A program made the translations under genes and the position numbers. From Chitinophagaceae bacterium (GTDB lineage Bacteria > Bacteroidota > Bacteroidia > Chitinophagales > Chitinophagaceae): a DNA stretch of 16,613 nt. This document shows, piece by piece, positions 1-8,051 of this stretch. A model generated the notes under the pieces. The model did no database searches. It had not been told where the DNA came from and saw only the letters and a list, made by a program, of their open reading frames with translations. Location of the stretch: NCBI GenBank assembly GCA_947472635.1, contig CANJDY010000021.1, positions 1-16,613 on the forward strand. Direction: 5' to 3'. The stretch's first letter is position 1. Each line of letters starts with the position of its first letter.

Positions 1-1254
1 CTTACCACCGACCATGCAGCTGCTAAAATGTATTTATCCTCCGCTACACCCGATGTAGTTCCTACTCAAGGAACGGTAATTGGGGATGCTTTAAAAATGT
101 GCTTCGCTTCATTTAATGCAAAGGAAAAGAAATTTAAATCAATTATTCTTGTAAGTGATGGGGAAGACCATGATGAAAATGCGAATACTTTAGCTAAGGC
201 CATCGCAAGTGAAGGAGTAATAATTAATACAATTGGTATCGGTTCACCTGAAGGCGCAATCATTCTAGATTCAGAAACCAATGAACCAAAGAAGGATGCT
301 GAAGGAAATCCCGTAGTTACAAAGTTGAATGAAACTCAGTTACAAAGTATTGCAACAAATGGTAATGGAATCTATCAATTATTTACCAATACAGATGAGG
401 TAGTTACCCAGTTGCAATCACAGTTAAAAGGTATGGAACAAAAACCAATTACTGAAAAATCCATGGTCAACTACCAGTATTTTTTTCAATGGTTACTAGC
501 GCTCGTATTGCTGCTGTTGTTGGTTGATTTCTTTATTACAGAAGTTAAAGAAGTTAAAAAAAGCCAATTGGTTAAAGTGGTTAAACGAAGCGGAATTTCT
601 TTCTTTTTACTGTTTTTATTTTTTACACCTTTTGTAACAGTTGCTCAAAATTCGGATGGTCTTATTAAAAAAGGAAATGAGGCGTACAATAAAAAAAAGT
701 ACGAGTTGGCGCAGGAAAGTTACCAGAAAGCACTTACTAAAAACCCTGTCAATATAAAGGCCCAGTATAATCTAGGCAATGCTTTGTATAAAAGTGAAAA
801 GCCGGAAGATGCAGTAAGTGCTTATGATGTAGCTATCCAAAATAGCAAACTTCCTGCTGAAAAGTCGGGCGCATTGTATAATAAAGGAGTCGTGCTGCAG
901 CATGCAAAAAAAACACCCGAATGCATCGCTGCGTATAAAGATGCCTTACGACTGAATCCATCCGATGATGATGCGAGGTTTAATTTGCAAAAGGCTTTAC
1001 AACAGCAGCAACAACAAAAGGATAAAGAAAACAAGGAAGACAAAAAACCATCCGAAGAACCCAAAAAAAATGAACCGAAAAAGCCAGCGGAAAATAAGGA
1101 TCAAAATGAACAGCCCAAAAAGCAACCCTCTAAGATGACACAAAAAGAGGCGGAAGAAAAATTGAAAGCCTTGTTGGAGCAGGAAAAAAAATTACAGGAT
1201 AAACTGAGAAAAGTAAGTGCAGCAGCTCCTGAAAAACCGGAAAAAGACTGGTAA
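1..1254 (+). CDS. BatB-BatC fusion protein: VWA domain plus TPR domain (5' end outside window)
   Basis: The reading frame is open back to base 1, so the start lies upstream and the first Met in the window (base 28) is internal. Numbering from that Met, residues 1-140 are the C-terminal half of a von Willebrand A domain. The MIDAS threonine (TQGT, 13-16) and aspartate (VSDGED, 44) are visible; the DxSxS part is upstream. Residues 151-170 form a transmembrane helix, followed by a lysine-rich loop (171-187) and a second hydrophobic segment (188-207) ending VTVAQ. Residues 210-325 carry about three TPR repeats, then a Q/K/E/P-rich tail ending KDW, as in BatC. In Bacteroidota, BatB and BatC are usually separate envelope proteins of the bat aerotolerance operon. 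Here no stop or ATG separates them. Topology inference: both soluble domains lie in the periplasm. No batD or batE follows. Confidence 0.85.
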   Translation, partial: LTTDHAAAKMYLSSATPDVVPTQGTVIGDALKMCFASFNAKEKKFKSIILVSDGEDHDENANTLAKAIASEGVIINTIGIGSPEGAIILDSETNEPKKDAEGNPVVTKLNETQLQSIATNGNGIYQLFTNTDEVVTQLQSQLKGMEQKPITEKSMVNYQYFFQWLLALVLLLLLVDFFITEVKEVKKSQLVKVVKRSGISFFLLFLFFTPFVTVAQNSDGLIKKGNEAYNKKKYELAQESYQKALTKNPVNIKAQYNLGNALYKSEKPEDAVSAYDVAIQNSKLPAEKSGALYNKGVVLQHAKKTPECIAAYKDALRLNPSDDDARFNLQKALQQQQQQKDKENKEDKKPSEEPKKNEPKKPAENKDQNEQPKKQPSKMTQKEAEEKLKALLEQEKKLQDKLRKVSAAAPEKPEKDW

Positions 1255-1473
1255 TTTTTTATAGTATCAGATTTAATATAATGTATAGCAACTATTTTCC
1301 TGTCAAGTTATCAGCGGCTATTCGAAAGCATCTTATCAATCTGATAAATCAATACGTGCAACAAAACCATGCGGATAGCCGGTGAATGCTTGCCAGGATT
1401 TTAAAAAAAATAAATGCCTGCAGGGTAAACAACCCTTTCATTTTTGTTGTTATTTTGAACTAATTTTAAATTT

Positions 1474-3498
1474 ATGCAACTGTATTGTGAATCAATGACG
1501 GAATATAAACGTCTAAAAACCCGAGAAGTGAAAATCGGAAATCTCTTGCTGGGTAATAATCATCCTGTGCGGGTTCAAACCATGACGACTACCGATACCA
1601 TGGATACGATTGCCACGGTGGAACAAACCATCCGTTGTATTGAGGCAGGTGCTGAGTTGGTTCGCATTACCGCTCCTTCTAAAAAGGAGGCGGAAAATCT
1701 TGCGAATATAAAAAAGGAGTTGAATAGCCGGGGCTATTTTGTGCCATTGATTGCAGACATTCATTTTACTCCCAATGCGGCTGAAATAGCAGCTGCTATT
1801 GTCGAAAAGGTAAGAGTAAATCCGGGTAATTACGTGGATAAGAAAAAATTTGAACAAATAGATTATACCGATGCTGAATATGCCGAAGAGATTGAACGAA
1901 TAAGGGATCGATTTACCCCATTGGTCAAAATTTGCCGGCAGCATGGTACTGCTATGCGTATAGGCACCAATCACGGGTCGCTTAGTGACCGAATCATGAG
2001 TCGCTACGGGGATACTGCAATGGGGATGGTGGAGAGTGCGATGGAGTTTTTACGAATTGCTAGGGGGGAGGATTTTCATAATATTATATTGAGTATGAAA
2101 AGTAGTAATCCGCTAGTAATGGTGCAGGCGTACAGGCTACTAGTAAGCCATATGATGCAGGAATTTGGCGAGTGCTATCCTTTGCATTTGGGAGTAACCG
2201 AAGCGGGTGATGGGGAAGATGGAAGAATCAAATCCGCCATAGGAATTGGTACATTGTTGGAGGATGGAATTGGAGATACGATACGGGTAAGTCTTACCGA
2301 AGATCCAGAGTTGGAAATACCGGTGTGTAGAGATATCGTGAAACGGTATTCTGAAAATCGGCTACACGATACAGTTAGCAAGGCAATTCCTGTAATTGAA
2401 AAGTTGCCTTTTTCTCCATTTGAGTATAAGCGCAGAGAAAGTTTTGCAGTAAGTAATTTGGGGGCTAAGCAAGTCCCTGTGGTGATTGCAGATCTTAGTA
2501 AGATTGAAAAAATTACACCTGCACATTTGCAAACGGTAGGATATACCTATGATGAAGTTTCAGACAAGTGGGCCATCAGCGATATGGCAGCAGATTATAT
2601 TATTACAGGTAACCAGCTATTGGATTTTGCCTTACCCGGCACCGTTAGAGTAATTGTATATCCTGCTACTTGGCAACTGGCAATTGATAAGGAAACCTAT
2701 TTCCCCTTGTTTAAAGACAGCGGTTATGTGGCAGCCGAGTCAATATCTGAGCACCTCAATTTTGTAATGGTTGACTGCTTCAGCGATAATACAGCGATCA
2801 ATGACTTTACTTATTTGGATGATTTGGCAAATGACCCCAAAGTTGTTATTTGTCTTAGTTCTAACAATACACTTGCCATGCAGTCTGTGCGGCGAATGAT
2901 GATTGAGTTCATGAACCGCGGTATTAAAAACCCTGTCATTTTGATTACCGAAAGTAATTGGGCTACTGCCGATGAACACCTCATTCATTTTGCCACCGAA
3001 ACTGGCGCATTGTTTTTGGAAGGAATGGGAGATGGCATCTGCTTGGGAATGTCGCCAGGCGCATACAGTGCGGCTGCAAACATTGCAGTAAGTGGTAGAA
3101 ATTATATCGCTAATGCTTCCGTTGAACAATTTATCAATAATACCAGTTTTTCAATTTTACAGGCTACCCGAACTAGAATTTCTAAAACAGAATATATCAG
3201 TTGTCCTAGTTGTGGTAGAACCCTGTTTGAATTGCAAGAGACCACTGCAAAAATCCGGAGTGTTACCAATCATTTGAAGGGAATTAAAATTGCGATTATG
3301 GGTTGTATCGTAAATGGCCCTGGCGAAATGGCCGACGCAGATTTTGGATATGTAGGAAGTGGGATTGGAAAAATTACTTTATATAGAGGCAAAGAAGTAG
3401 TAAAAAGAAATGTAGATAGTGCCATTGCAGTAGATGAATTGATTAATTTATTGAAGGAAAGTGATGCATGGGTAGAGGCACCGGTTAATATAAAATAG
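1474..3498 (+). CDS. ispG: 4-hydroxy-3-methylbut-2-enyl diphosphate synthase, long form
   Basis: IspG catalyses the penultimate step of the MEP isoprenoid pathway, reducing the cyclic diphosphate MEcPP to HMBPP with a [4Fe-4S] cluster. The 674-residue product is the long form known from Bacteroidota, Chlamydiae and plants: an N-terminal TIM barrel (about 15-285, with the VQTMTTTDTMD and VRITAPSKKEAENL blocks), an inserted middle domain (about 300-560) and a C-terminal cluster domain. Cluster ligands are visible as C577 and C580 (SCPSCGR), C611 (MGCIVNGPGE) and E618. Most bacterial IspG proteins of about 370 residues lack the middle domain. I kept the ATG at 1474 because the YCES-type N-terminus is, from memory, usual in related species; ATG 1495 is the alternative. 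No Shine-Dalgarno is seen. nadB follows after 22 bp, so the two are probably cotranscribed. Confidence 0.96.
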   Translation: MQLYCESMTEYKRLKTREVKIGNLLLGNNHPVRVQTMTTTDTMDTIATVEQTIRCIEAGAELVRITAPSKKEAENLANIKKELNSRGYFVPLIADIHFTPNAAEIAAAIVEKVRVNPGNYVDKKKFEQIDYTDAEYAEEIERIRDRFTPLVKICRQHGTAMRIGTNHGSLSDRIMSRYGDTAMGMVESAMEFLRIARGEDFHNIILSMKSSNPLVMVQAYRLLVSHMMQEFGECYPLHLGVTEAGDGEDGRIKSAIGIGTLLEDGIGDTIRVSLTEDPELEIPVCRDIVKRYSENRLHDTVSKAIPVIEKLPFSPFEYKRRESFAVSNLGAKQVPVVIADLSKIEKITPAHLQTVGYTYDEVSDKWAISDMAADYIITGNQLLDFALPGTVRVIVYPATWQLAIDKETYFPLFKDSGYVAAESISEHLNFVMVDCFSDNTAINDFTYLDDLANDPKVVICLSSNNTLAMQSVRRMMIEFMNRGIKNPVILITESNWATADEHLIHFATETGALFLEGMGDGICLGMSPGAYSAAANIAVSGRNYIANASVEQFINNTSFSILQATRTRISKTEYISCPSCGRTLFELQETTAKIRSVTNHLKGIKIAIMGCIVNGPGEMADADFGYVGSGIGKITLYRGKEVVKRNVDSAIAVDELINLLKESDAWVEAPVNIK

Positions 3499-3520
3499 TT
3501 TCTCTAGTTAATAGATATGT

Positions 3521-5158
3521 ATGCAAACAGATTTTCTTGTAATTGGTAGTGGTATAGCAGGGTTAACCTATGCATTAAAGGTGGCCCATGATTGCCCGGA
3601 TAAAACCATTACAATCGTCACTAAAACTCAAAGCGACGAAACCAATACAAAATATGCCCAAGGTGGCATTGCAGGTGTAATGGACTTTGACAAGGATAGT
3701 TTCAACAAACATATTGAAGACACTTTAATTGCAGGGGATGGATTGTGTAATAAAGAAGTGGTGGAAATAGTAGTAAGAGAGGGTGTTGACAGAATACAGG
3801 AAATAATTGAGTGGGGCGCCCAGTTTGATAAAGATAAAGATGGCGAATTTGCCTTGGGACGAGAAGGCGGTCATAGTGAATTTCGAATTCTGCATCACAA
3901 AGATGTAACGGGTAAGGAGATGGAAAGGGCTTTACTGGAAGCCGTCAGCCGGCAACCTAATATTCGACTGCTCAGCCATTGTTTTGTGCTAGATATTATT
4001 ACCCAACACCATGTTGGATTTTTAATCACTAAGTCTACTCCCGATATTGAATGTTATGGAGTATATGTATTGAATTTAAATACCCAGAAAATAGAAAAAA
4101 TTGTATCCTCCATAACTTTATTGGCTACCGGTGGAAATGGGCAGGTATACCGTACCACTACTAATCCTGCAATTGCTACTGGAGATGGCATAGCGATGGT
4201 GTACCGCGCAAAGGGAAGAATTGAAAACATGGAGTTTATTCAGTTTCATCCTACTGCCTTATATGAGCCGGGGGTAAGGGGGCATAGTTTTTTGATTACG
4301 GAAGCGGTGAGAGGAGACGGAGGTATTTTACGTAATCACAATGGTGAGGCATTTATGGAGCGCTATGATGAGCGAAAAGATCTGGCACCAAGGGATATTG
4401 TGGCAAGGGCTATCGACAATGAAATGAAGATTAGCGGAACCGAACATGTATATCTTGATTGTAGGCATTTTAGTAAAGAAAAATTCATCGAACATTTTCC
4501 TAATATTTATGAAAAATGTTTGCATATCGGAATTGATATTGAGCAGCACATGATACCAGTGGCCCCTGCTGCACATTATAGCTGTGGGGGAATAAAAACG
4601 GATGGATGGGCAAGAACCTCCATCAAGAATTTGTATGCCGCAGGCGAATGTGCTTCAACCGGTTTACATGGAGCCAACCGTTTGGCAAGTAATTCATTGC
4701 TTGAGGCAATGGTCTTTGCTCACAGGGCATACAAGCATAGTGTACTTACGATGAATGAAGTTCAGCAATCCGCTTCTTCTGGCCTTAGCAATTACTCCAA
4801 GATTGGCTTAGCAGAAATACCTAACTGGAAATCAGAAGGTACTAATGTGCCAAAAGAAATGATTCTGATTACACAAAGTGTAAAGGAATTAAAGTTGCTG
4901 ATGAGCGATTATGTGGGAATTGTAAGAAATAATGAGCGTTTATACAGAGCCATGAAACGAATCGATTTGCTATTTGAAGAAACGGAAGCTTTGTATGAAA
5001 AAACATCGGTTTCTCCACAATTGTGCGAACTTAGAAATATGATTACCGTTGCCTATTTAATTGTGAAGTGTGCAGATTTTCGACACGAAAGCAGGGGCTT
5101 GCATTTTAATACAGATTATCCTTACAAGAGTGAAATGATACAAAATATCGTATTGTAG
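3521..5158 (+). CDS. nadB: L-aspartate oxidase
   Basis: NadB is an FAD enzyme that oxidises L-aspartate to iminoaspartate, the first step of de novo NAD synthesis; NadA then uses the product. The 545 residues show the N-terminal dinucleotide motif GSGIAG (9-14), the substrate-region block TKYAQGGIAG (43-52), GGHSE (116-120), QFHPTALYEPG (241-251), R291 in APRDIVARA, H352 in PVAPAAHYSCGGI and the FAD-binding block AAGECASTGLHGANRLASNS (373-392). These match the residues known for E. coli NadB (H244, R290, H351) within one position and separate it from succinate dehydrogenase flavoproteins. The start is the first ATG after ispG with no Shine-Dalgarno. nadA and nadC are not in the window. The gene converges on the sulfur-enzyme gene with only 25 bp between stops, and I see no clear terminator there. 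Confidence 0.96.
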   Translation: MQTDFLVIGSGIAGLTYALKVAHDCPDKTITIVTKTQSDETNTKYAQGGIAGVMDFDKDSFNKHIEDTLIAGDGLCNKEVVEIVVREGVDRIQEIIEWGAQFDKDKDGEFALGREGGHSEFRILHHKDVTGKEMERALLEAVSRQPNIRLLSHCFVLDIITQHHVGFLITKSTPDIECYGVYVLNLNTQKIEKIVSSITLLATGGNGQVYRTTTNPAIATGDGIAMVYRAKGRIENMEFIQFHPTALYEPGVRGHSFLITEAVRGDGGILRNHNGEAFMERYDERKDLAPRDIVARAIDNEMKISGTEHVYLDCRHFSKEKFIEHFPNIYEKCLHIGIDIEQHMIPVAPAAHYSCGGIKTDGWARTSIKNLYAAGECASTGLHGANRLASNSLLEAMVFAHRAYKHSVLTMNEVQQSASSGLSNYSKIGLAEIPNWKSEGTNVPKEMILITQSVKELKLLMSDYVGIVRNNERLYRAMKRIDLLFEETEALYEKTSVSPQLCELRNMITVAYLIVKCADFRHESRGLHFNTDYPYKSEMIQNIVL

Positions 5159-5183
5159 TGGTTCCTGTTTTGTTCTGCTCATT

Positions 5184-6587
5184 TTAATTCAGTACACTCG
5201 AATCTTTTACGATTTTTATTGCACCCTCTTCTTTTATTTTTTCCCAGCCTCCCACCACATTCCGAAGATTGTGCATTCCATGGCTTTTCAATAAAGAGCA
5301 GGCGATTACACTTCTGTATCCACCGCCACAGTGAACATATAAATTCTGGTTTTCTTCAAAGTCGGCAATCAATGCCAAATCGGTCATTTCATGTAACGGA
5401 AGGTTAATGGCATTTTTTACATGTCCTTCGGTAAATTCTGCATATTTTCTTACATCAATCACTTTCAAATTTGGATCATGTGGAATATCCATTGCCAACT
5501 CATCTGATTCAACATCAATAACCAGATCGATTTTTTCCCCTGCCTTTTTCCAGCTTTCAAAGCCTCCCTTTAGGTAGCCTTCCATTTTACTAAACCCAAC
5601 TCTTGCCAAGCGGACTACCGTTTCTTCTTCCTTTCCGGGCTCTGTGATTATCAGCATCGGTTGGGAGAAAGATAAAATATTTCCGGCCCATTCTGCAAAT
5701 CGTCCTTCCAGACCTATGAACAAACTGCCAGGTACAAAGCCCTGGGTAAATATAGTAGCAGGACGAGTGTCTAAAATCGTATAGTTCGACTTCAATTTAT
5801 TTTTAAATGCCGTAACGCTTAAAGGAGAAAGGGCTTTTGCTTTAATCAGGTCCAGACTCTCATATCCCTCTTTATTGATTTGGGCATTGATTGAAAAATA
5901 AGGGGGTGGAGTGGCTAATCCGTCTGTTAACGCCTTAATGAAAGCGTCTTTTGATTGAGGTTGCAAAGCATAATTGTGTAGCTTTTCCTCCCCAATGGTG
6001 CTATAGGTATTTGGTCCCATGTTTTTTCCACAACTGCTTCCTGCACCATGGGCAGGGTAAACAAGGATTTCGTCAGATAAGGGAAGTATTTTATTTTGCA
6101 GGGTATCGAACATAATTCCAGCTAGCTCTTCTTTACTCAAGTTACCACTGCTTAAATCAGGCCTACCCACATCCCCTACAAATAAGGTGTCACCTGTGAA
6201 AATCGCATAAGGTTTGTTTTTTTTATCTTTCAATAAAAAGCAACTGCTCTCAATAGTATGTCCGGGTGTATGTAATAGTTGAAGGGTTACTTCTCCTATT
6301 TTAAAATCTTCCCCATCTTTGGCTATGTGAACAGGGAAATTGGTGGTAGTATCCGGCCCAAAAATAATGGGGGCCCCAGTTTTTTTACTCAAATCAATAT
6401 GGCCGCTTACAAAATCAGCATGAAAATGGGTTTCAAAAATATATTTGATGACCGTATTTCTTTCTTTAGCAAGTTGGATATAGGTATCTATATCCCTCAG
6501 TGGGTCAACTATTGCTGCCTCACCCTCACTTTCTATGTAATAAGTCGCCTCACTTAGGCAACCCGTATATAATTGTTGTATGTACAT
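5184..6587 (-). CDS. CstB-like persulfide dioxygenase with two rhodanese domains
   Basis: The 467-residue product begins with a metallo-beta-lactamase fold of the ETHE1/persulfide dioxygenase type: THFHAD (H54, H56, D58), HTPGH (H110), TGDTLF (D133) and YPAH (H180). Family knowledge: these enzymes use iron to oxidise glutathione or other low-molecular-weight persulfide to sulfite. Two rhodanese domains follow. The first (about 265-352) has no cysteine in its active-site loop (ITEPGKE, 314-320), so it is a pseudo-rhodanese. The second (about 370-460) has C420 in HCGGGYRS. This order matches staphylococcal CstB, and C186 in GAGSSCGKN may correspond to the CstB dioxygenase-domain cysteine. I chose ATG 6587 (MYIQQLYTG): extending to TTG 6623 would put the start inside the T tract of the arsR terminator. 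The arsR-type gene lies just upstream on the same strand. Function in sulfide/persulfide detoxification is well supported; the substrate is inferred. Confidence 0.9.
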   Translation of the reverse strand: MYIQQLYTGCLSEATYYIESEGEAAIVDPLRDIDTYIQLAKERNTVIKYIFETHFHADFVSGHIDLSKKTGAPIIFGPDTTTNFPVHIAKDGEDFKIGEVTLQLLHTPGHTIESSCFLLKDKKNKPYAIFTGDTLFVGDVGRPDLSSGNLSKEELAGIMFDTLQNKILPLSDEILVYPAHGAGSSCGKNMGPNTYSTIGEEKLHNYALQPQSKDAFIKALTDGLATPPPYFSINAQINKEGYESLDLIKAKALSPLSVTAFKNKLKSNYTILDTRPATIFTQGFVPGSLFIGLEGRFAEWAGNILSFSQPMLIITEPGKEEETVVRLARVGFSKMEGYLKGGFESWKKAGEKIDLVIDVESDELAMDIPHDPNLKVIDVRKYAEFTEGHVKNAINLPLHEMTDLALIADFEENQNLYVHCGGGYRSVIACSLLKSHGMHNLRNVVGGWEKIKEEGAIKIVKDSSVLN

Positions 6588-6607
6588 GAATTGTTGTTTT
6601 GAAGCAG

Positions 6608-6615
6608 CAAAGGTA
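6608..6615 (-). promoter_or_regulatory. -7 element for the CstB-like gene
   Basis: On the minus strand this reads TACCTTTG, a full match to the Bacteroidota -7 consensus TAnnTTTG. It would give a start near 6602 and a leader of about 15 nt before ATG 6587. There is no TTG at the usual -33 distance; that position falls inside the perfect palindrome at 6625-6651, so a regulator may act there. Confidence 0.5.
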
Positions 6616-6651
6616 AAAAACAAAAAGCGGATGTTATTATAACATCCGCTT
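6615..6651 (-). terminator. Rho-independent terminator after arsR-type gene
   Basis: A perfect 12-bp inverted repeat (6625-6636 with 6640-6651, 3-nt centre TTA) is followed on the minus strand by five T, one G and six T. It begins 22 bp after the repressor stop codon, which is right for an intrinsic terminator. The 3-nt loop is tight, so the innermost A-T pair is probably open. The palindrome also sits at the -33 region of the downstream gene and could double as an operator. Confidence 0.75.
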
Positions 6652-6672
6652 CATTCCAAGATTTTTTTAAAC

Positions 6673-7026
6673 TTAGGCAACCAATTCGTTAACTAATGCG
6701 CTTATTTCATCAATTCTTTTATGATTGATTATGTAGAAAATAAACTTACCATCCCGCTGGGTGTTTACAATACCGGCTTTCCTTAAAATAGCCAAGTGTT
6801 GTGAAGCAACGGATTGCTCAAGTTTTAGTCGAACATAAATTTCCGTTACTGTAATTTTCTTTTCATCTTCAATCAGTTTTATCAATTGTTGACGCAACTT
6901 GTGGTTGAGTGCCCTTAATATGAGGGCTGCCTTCTTCACATTGTAATAATCAATTTTGATGGTCCCCGTCTTGGTAGCTGGCTGCAAAACTGCATCTTGT
7001 TTCTTTGAGGCTGTTTCGTTTGTCAT
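6673..7026 (-). CDS. ArsR-family winged-helix repressor without cysteines
   Basis: The 117-residue product is a small winged helix-turn-helix protein of the ArsR/SmtB class. The core is about residues 31-105: helix KKAALILRALNHKLRQQLIK, the HTH EQSVASQHLAILRKAGIV with its recognition helix near 70-82, and a beta wing around QRDGKFIFYII (90-100). Residues 1-25 are a flexible polar extension. The metal-site motif of classical ArsR (ELCVC) is absent, and there is no cysteine anywhere, so the dithiol persulfide switch of BigR/SqrR-type ArsR proteins cannot operate. The gene sits upstream of the CstB-like enzyme on the same strand, separated by a terminator and a separate promoter, and downstream of tsaB. 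Control of the sulfur enzyme is inferred from position only. The start ATG 7026 is the only reasonable choice. Confidence 0.88.
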   Translation of the reverse strand: MTNETASKKQDAVLQPATKTGTIKIDYYNVKKAALILRALNHKLRQQLIKLIEDEKKITVTEIYVRLKLEQSVASQHLAILRKAGIVNTQRDGKFIFYIINHKRIDEISALVNELVA

Positions 7027-7050
7027 AGATATTTAATTTAATTGTGCCGG

Positions 7051-7058
7051 TAAAGATA
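7051..7058 (-). promoter_or_regulatory. Possible -7 element for the arsR-type gene
   Basis: The minus strand reads TATCTTTA, one base off TAnnTTTG, and would give a leader of about 18 nt. No TTG lies at the normal -33 distance. The stretch just upstream (7065-7095) is almost pure A/T with several TATATA-like blocks and could hold an operator, but I cannot define one. Confidence 0.25.
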
Positions 7059-7126
7059 CAAACTATTTTATATACATAAAAAATATATTTATTCAATTTG
7101 AACGTAAAAATCCGTTAAAGCATAAA

Positions 7127-7816
7127 TTAAGTTGGTTTATTGCCTTCAAAAAATTCTTTTAAGTAGCTAGGTTCACTATAAGCGAGGTTGGTAAAATCCT
7201 TGTTTTCGTATTTTTTAAATGATAATTTATTCATTGCCAATGGGTTACTTATATTGTTTGAAAAAAGGGCATTTTCATTTTTGCAAATAAGCTCCCATTT
7301 TTTAGCTCCATTTCCCACAAAAAAAATTTTATTTTCAATTAAATAATTGGCAAATGAATTTTGTTCAATGACCATAGCATTGGGTTCAAGTAGGGTTTCC
7401 AGTTGTTGGGTATACAAAGCAGTGAATACCTCCATTCGCCTAGCATCTATCATTGGGCAAAATAATACGCCCGTATTGGCTGTTTGAGTGCCGGCTTCCA
7501 ATATCGCTGCGTAGGCGATTATTTCCAAACTACTAATAGTAATCAAGGGTTTTTGTAAAGCAAAGCATAAACCCTTTGCGCTAGCCATCCCAACGCGCAA
7601 TCCTGTATAGGAGCCCGGACCTGCAGAAATAGCTATCGCATCCAGCTCCTGTATTGAAATAAAATTATTTTTCAGCAGTTGTTGGATGGCAGGCTGTAAA
7701 AAACTCCCATGGTCTTTTTGCTCTTTATTGGTCACCGAATCCAATATTTCCCCTGATTTTGAAATACTAATATGGGCAATATCTGTTGCAGTATCTATAT
7801 TTAAAATAAGACTCAT
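7127..7816 (-). CDS. tsaB: tRNA threonylcarbamoyladenosine biosynthesis protein TsaB
   Basis: TsaB is the non-catalytic partner of TsaD in the complex that makes the t6A modification at position 37 of ANN-decoding tRNAs. The 229-residue product starts with the actin-like ASKHA fold signature MSLILNIDTAT and has the family hallmark ISAGPGSYTGLRVGMASAKG near residues 63-82. The HGSFLQPAI segment near residue 36 corresponds to the HSE/HS(x)-L block of the TsaB/TsaD family. The metal-binding HxxxH of TsaD is absent, which together with the length separates it from TsaD. Start ATG 7816 puts the first strand at the N-terminus as expected. It reads leftward, 100 bp before the arsR-type gene, and is divergent from ridA across a 235-bp gap. 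Confidence 0.95.
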   Translation of the reverse strand: MSLILNIDTATDIAHISISKSGEILDSVTNKEQKDHGSFLQPAIQQLLKNNFISIQELDAIAISAGPGSYTGLRVGMASAKGLCFALQKPLITISSLEIIAYAAILEAGTQTANTGVLFCPMIDARRMEVFTALYTQQLETLLEPNAMVIEQNSFANYLIENKIFFVGNGAKKWELICKNENALFSNNISNPLAMNKLSFKKYENKDFTNLAYSEPSYLKEFFEGNKPT

Positions 7817-8018
7817 GTGCTTGCTAATTAATTAAAAATGGGATAGCCACCTTTTTTATGGTACAAACAAGTAGTAAACTAGTTGATATTTTTACTTCCC
7901 ATTCATATGAAGTTATGGCAAATGTACTCATTGGTTAGATTTTCTCCAGTGATGTCACTTTTAGTGCTTTGTAATCACCCCTAGTTAATTTTTACAAAAA
8001 TAGGTTGTTGATAAAAGA

Positions 8019-8026
8019 TATCTTTG
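8019..8026 (+). promoter_or_regulatory. -7 element for ridA
   Basis: TATCTTTG is a full match to TAnnTTTG and would give a start near 8033 and a leader of about 19 nt. TTG trinucleotides occur at 8005 and 8008, closer than the usual 17-23 nt, so the -33 part is weak. The rest of the tsaB-ridA gap (7817-8018) is A/T-rich and I see no gene in it. Confidence 0.4.
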
Positions 8027-8051
8027 CTTTTCATCAAAGAAAATAGTGACC

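Noticed and set aside
1003..1016. CAG/CAA run in the Bat fusion gene as a tandem repeat element
   Set aside because: It is a short glutamine-rich stretch at the edge of the low-complexity tail, normal for BatC-like proteins.
1421..1468. Promoter or terminator in front of ispG (short GGGT/ACCC stem, TTATTTTG)
   Set aside because: The stem is only 4 bp and the -7-like element has a mismatch at an important position without a -33 partner.
1513..3129. Minus-strand open frames inside ispG
   Set aside because: They are antisense shadows of a confidently identified gene and have no start signals or recognisable motifs.
6588..6623. N-terminal extension of the persulfide dioxygenase from TTG 6623 (12 extra residues)
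   Set aside because: The extension starts at a rare TTG inside the T tract of the upstream terminator and spans the predicted -7 element; ATG 6587 gives the usual family N-terminus.
6552..6682. 12-bp direct repeat acttaggcaacc at 6552-6563 and 6671-6682
   Set aside because: Both copies lie in coding sequence of unrelated genes, and several 12-mers are expected to recur by chance in a window of this size.
8046..8051. GTG start for ridA two codons earlier
   Set aside because: MSKEIIQTIHAPEP from ATG 8052 is the standard beginning and gives the typical length.
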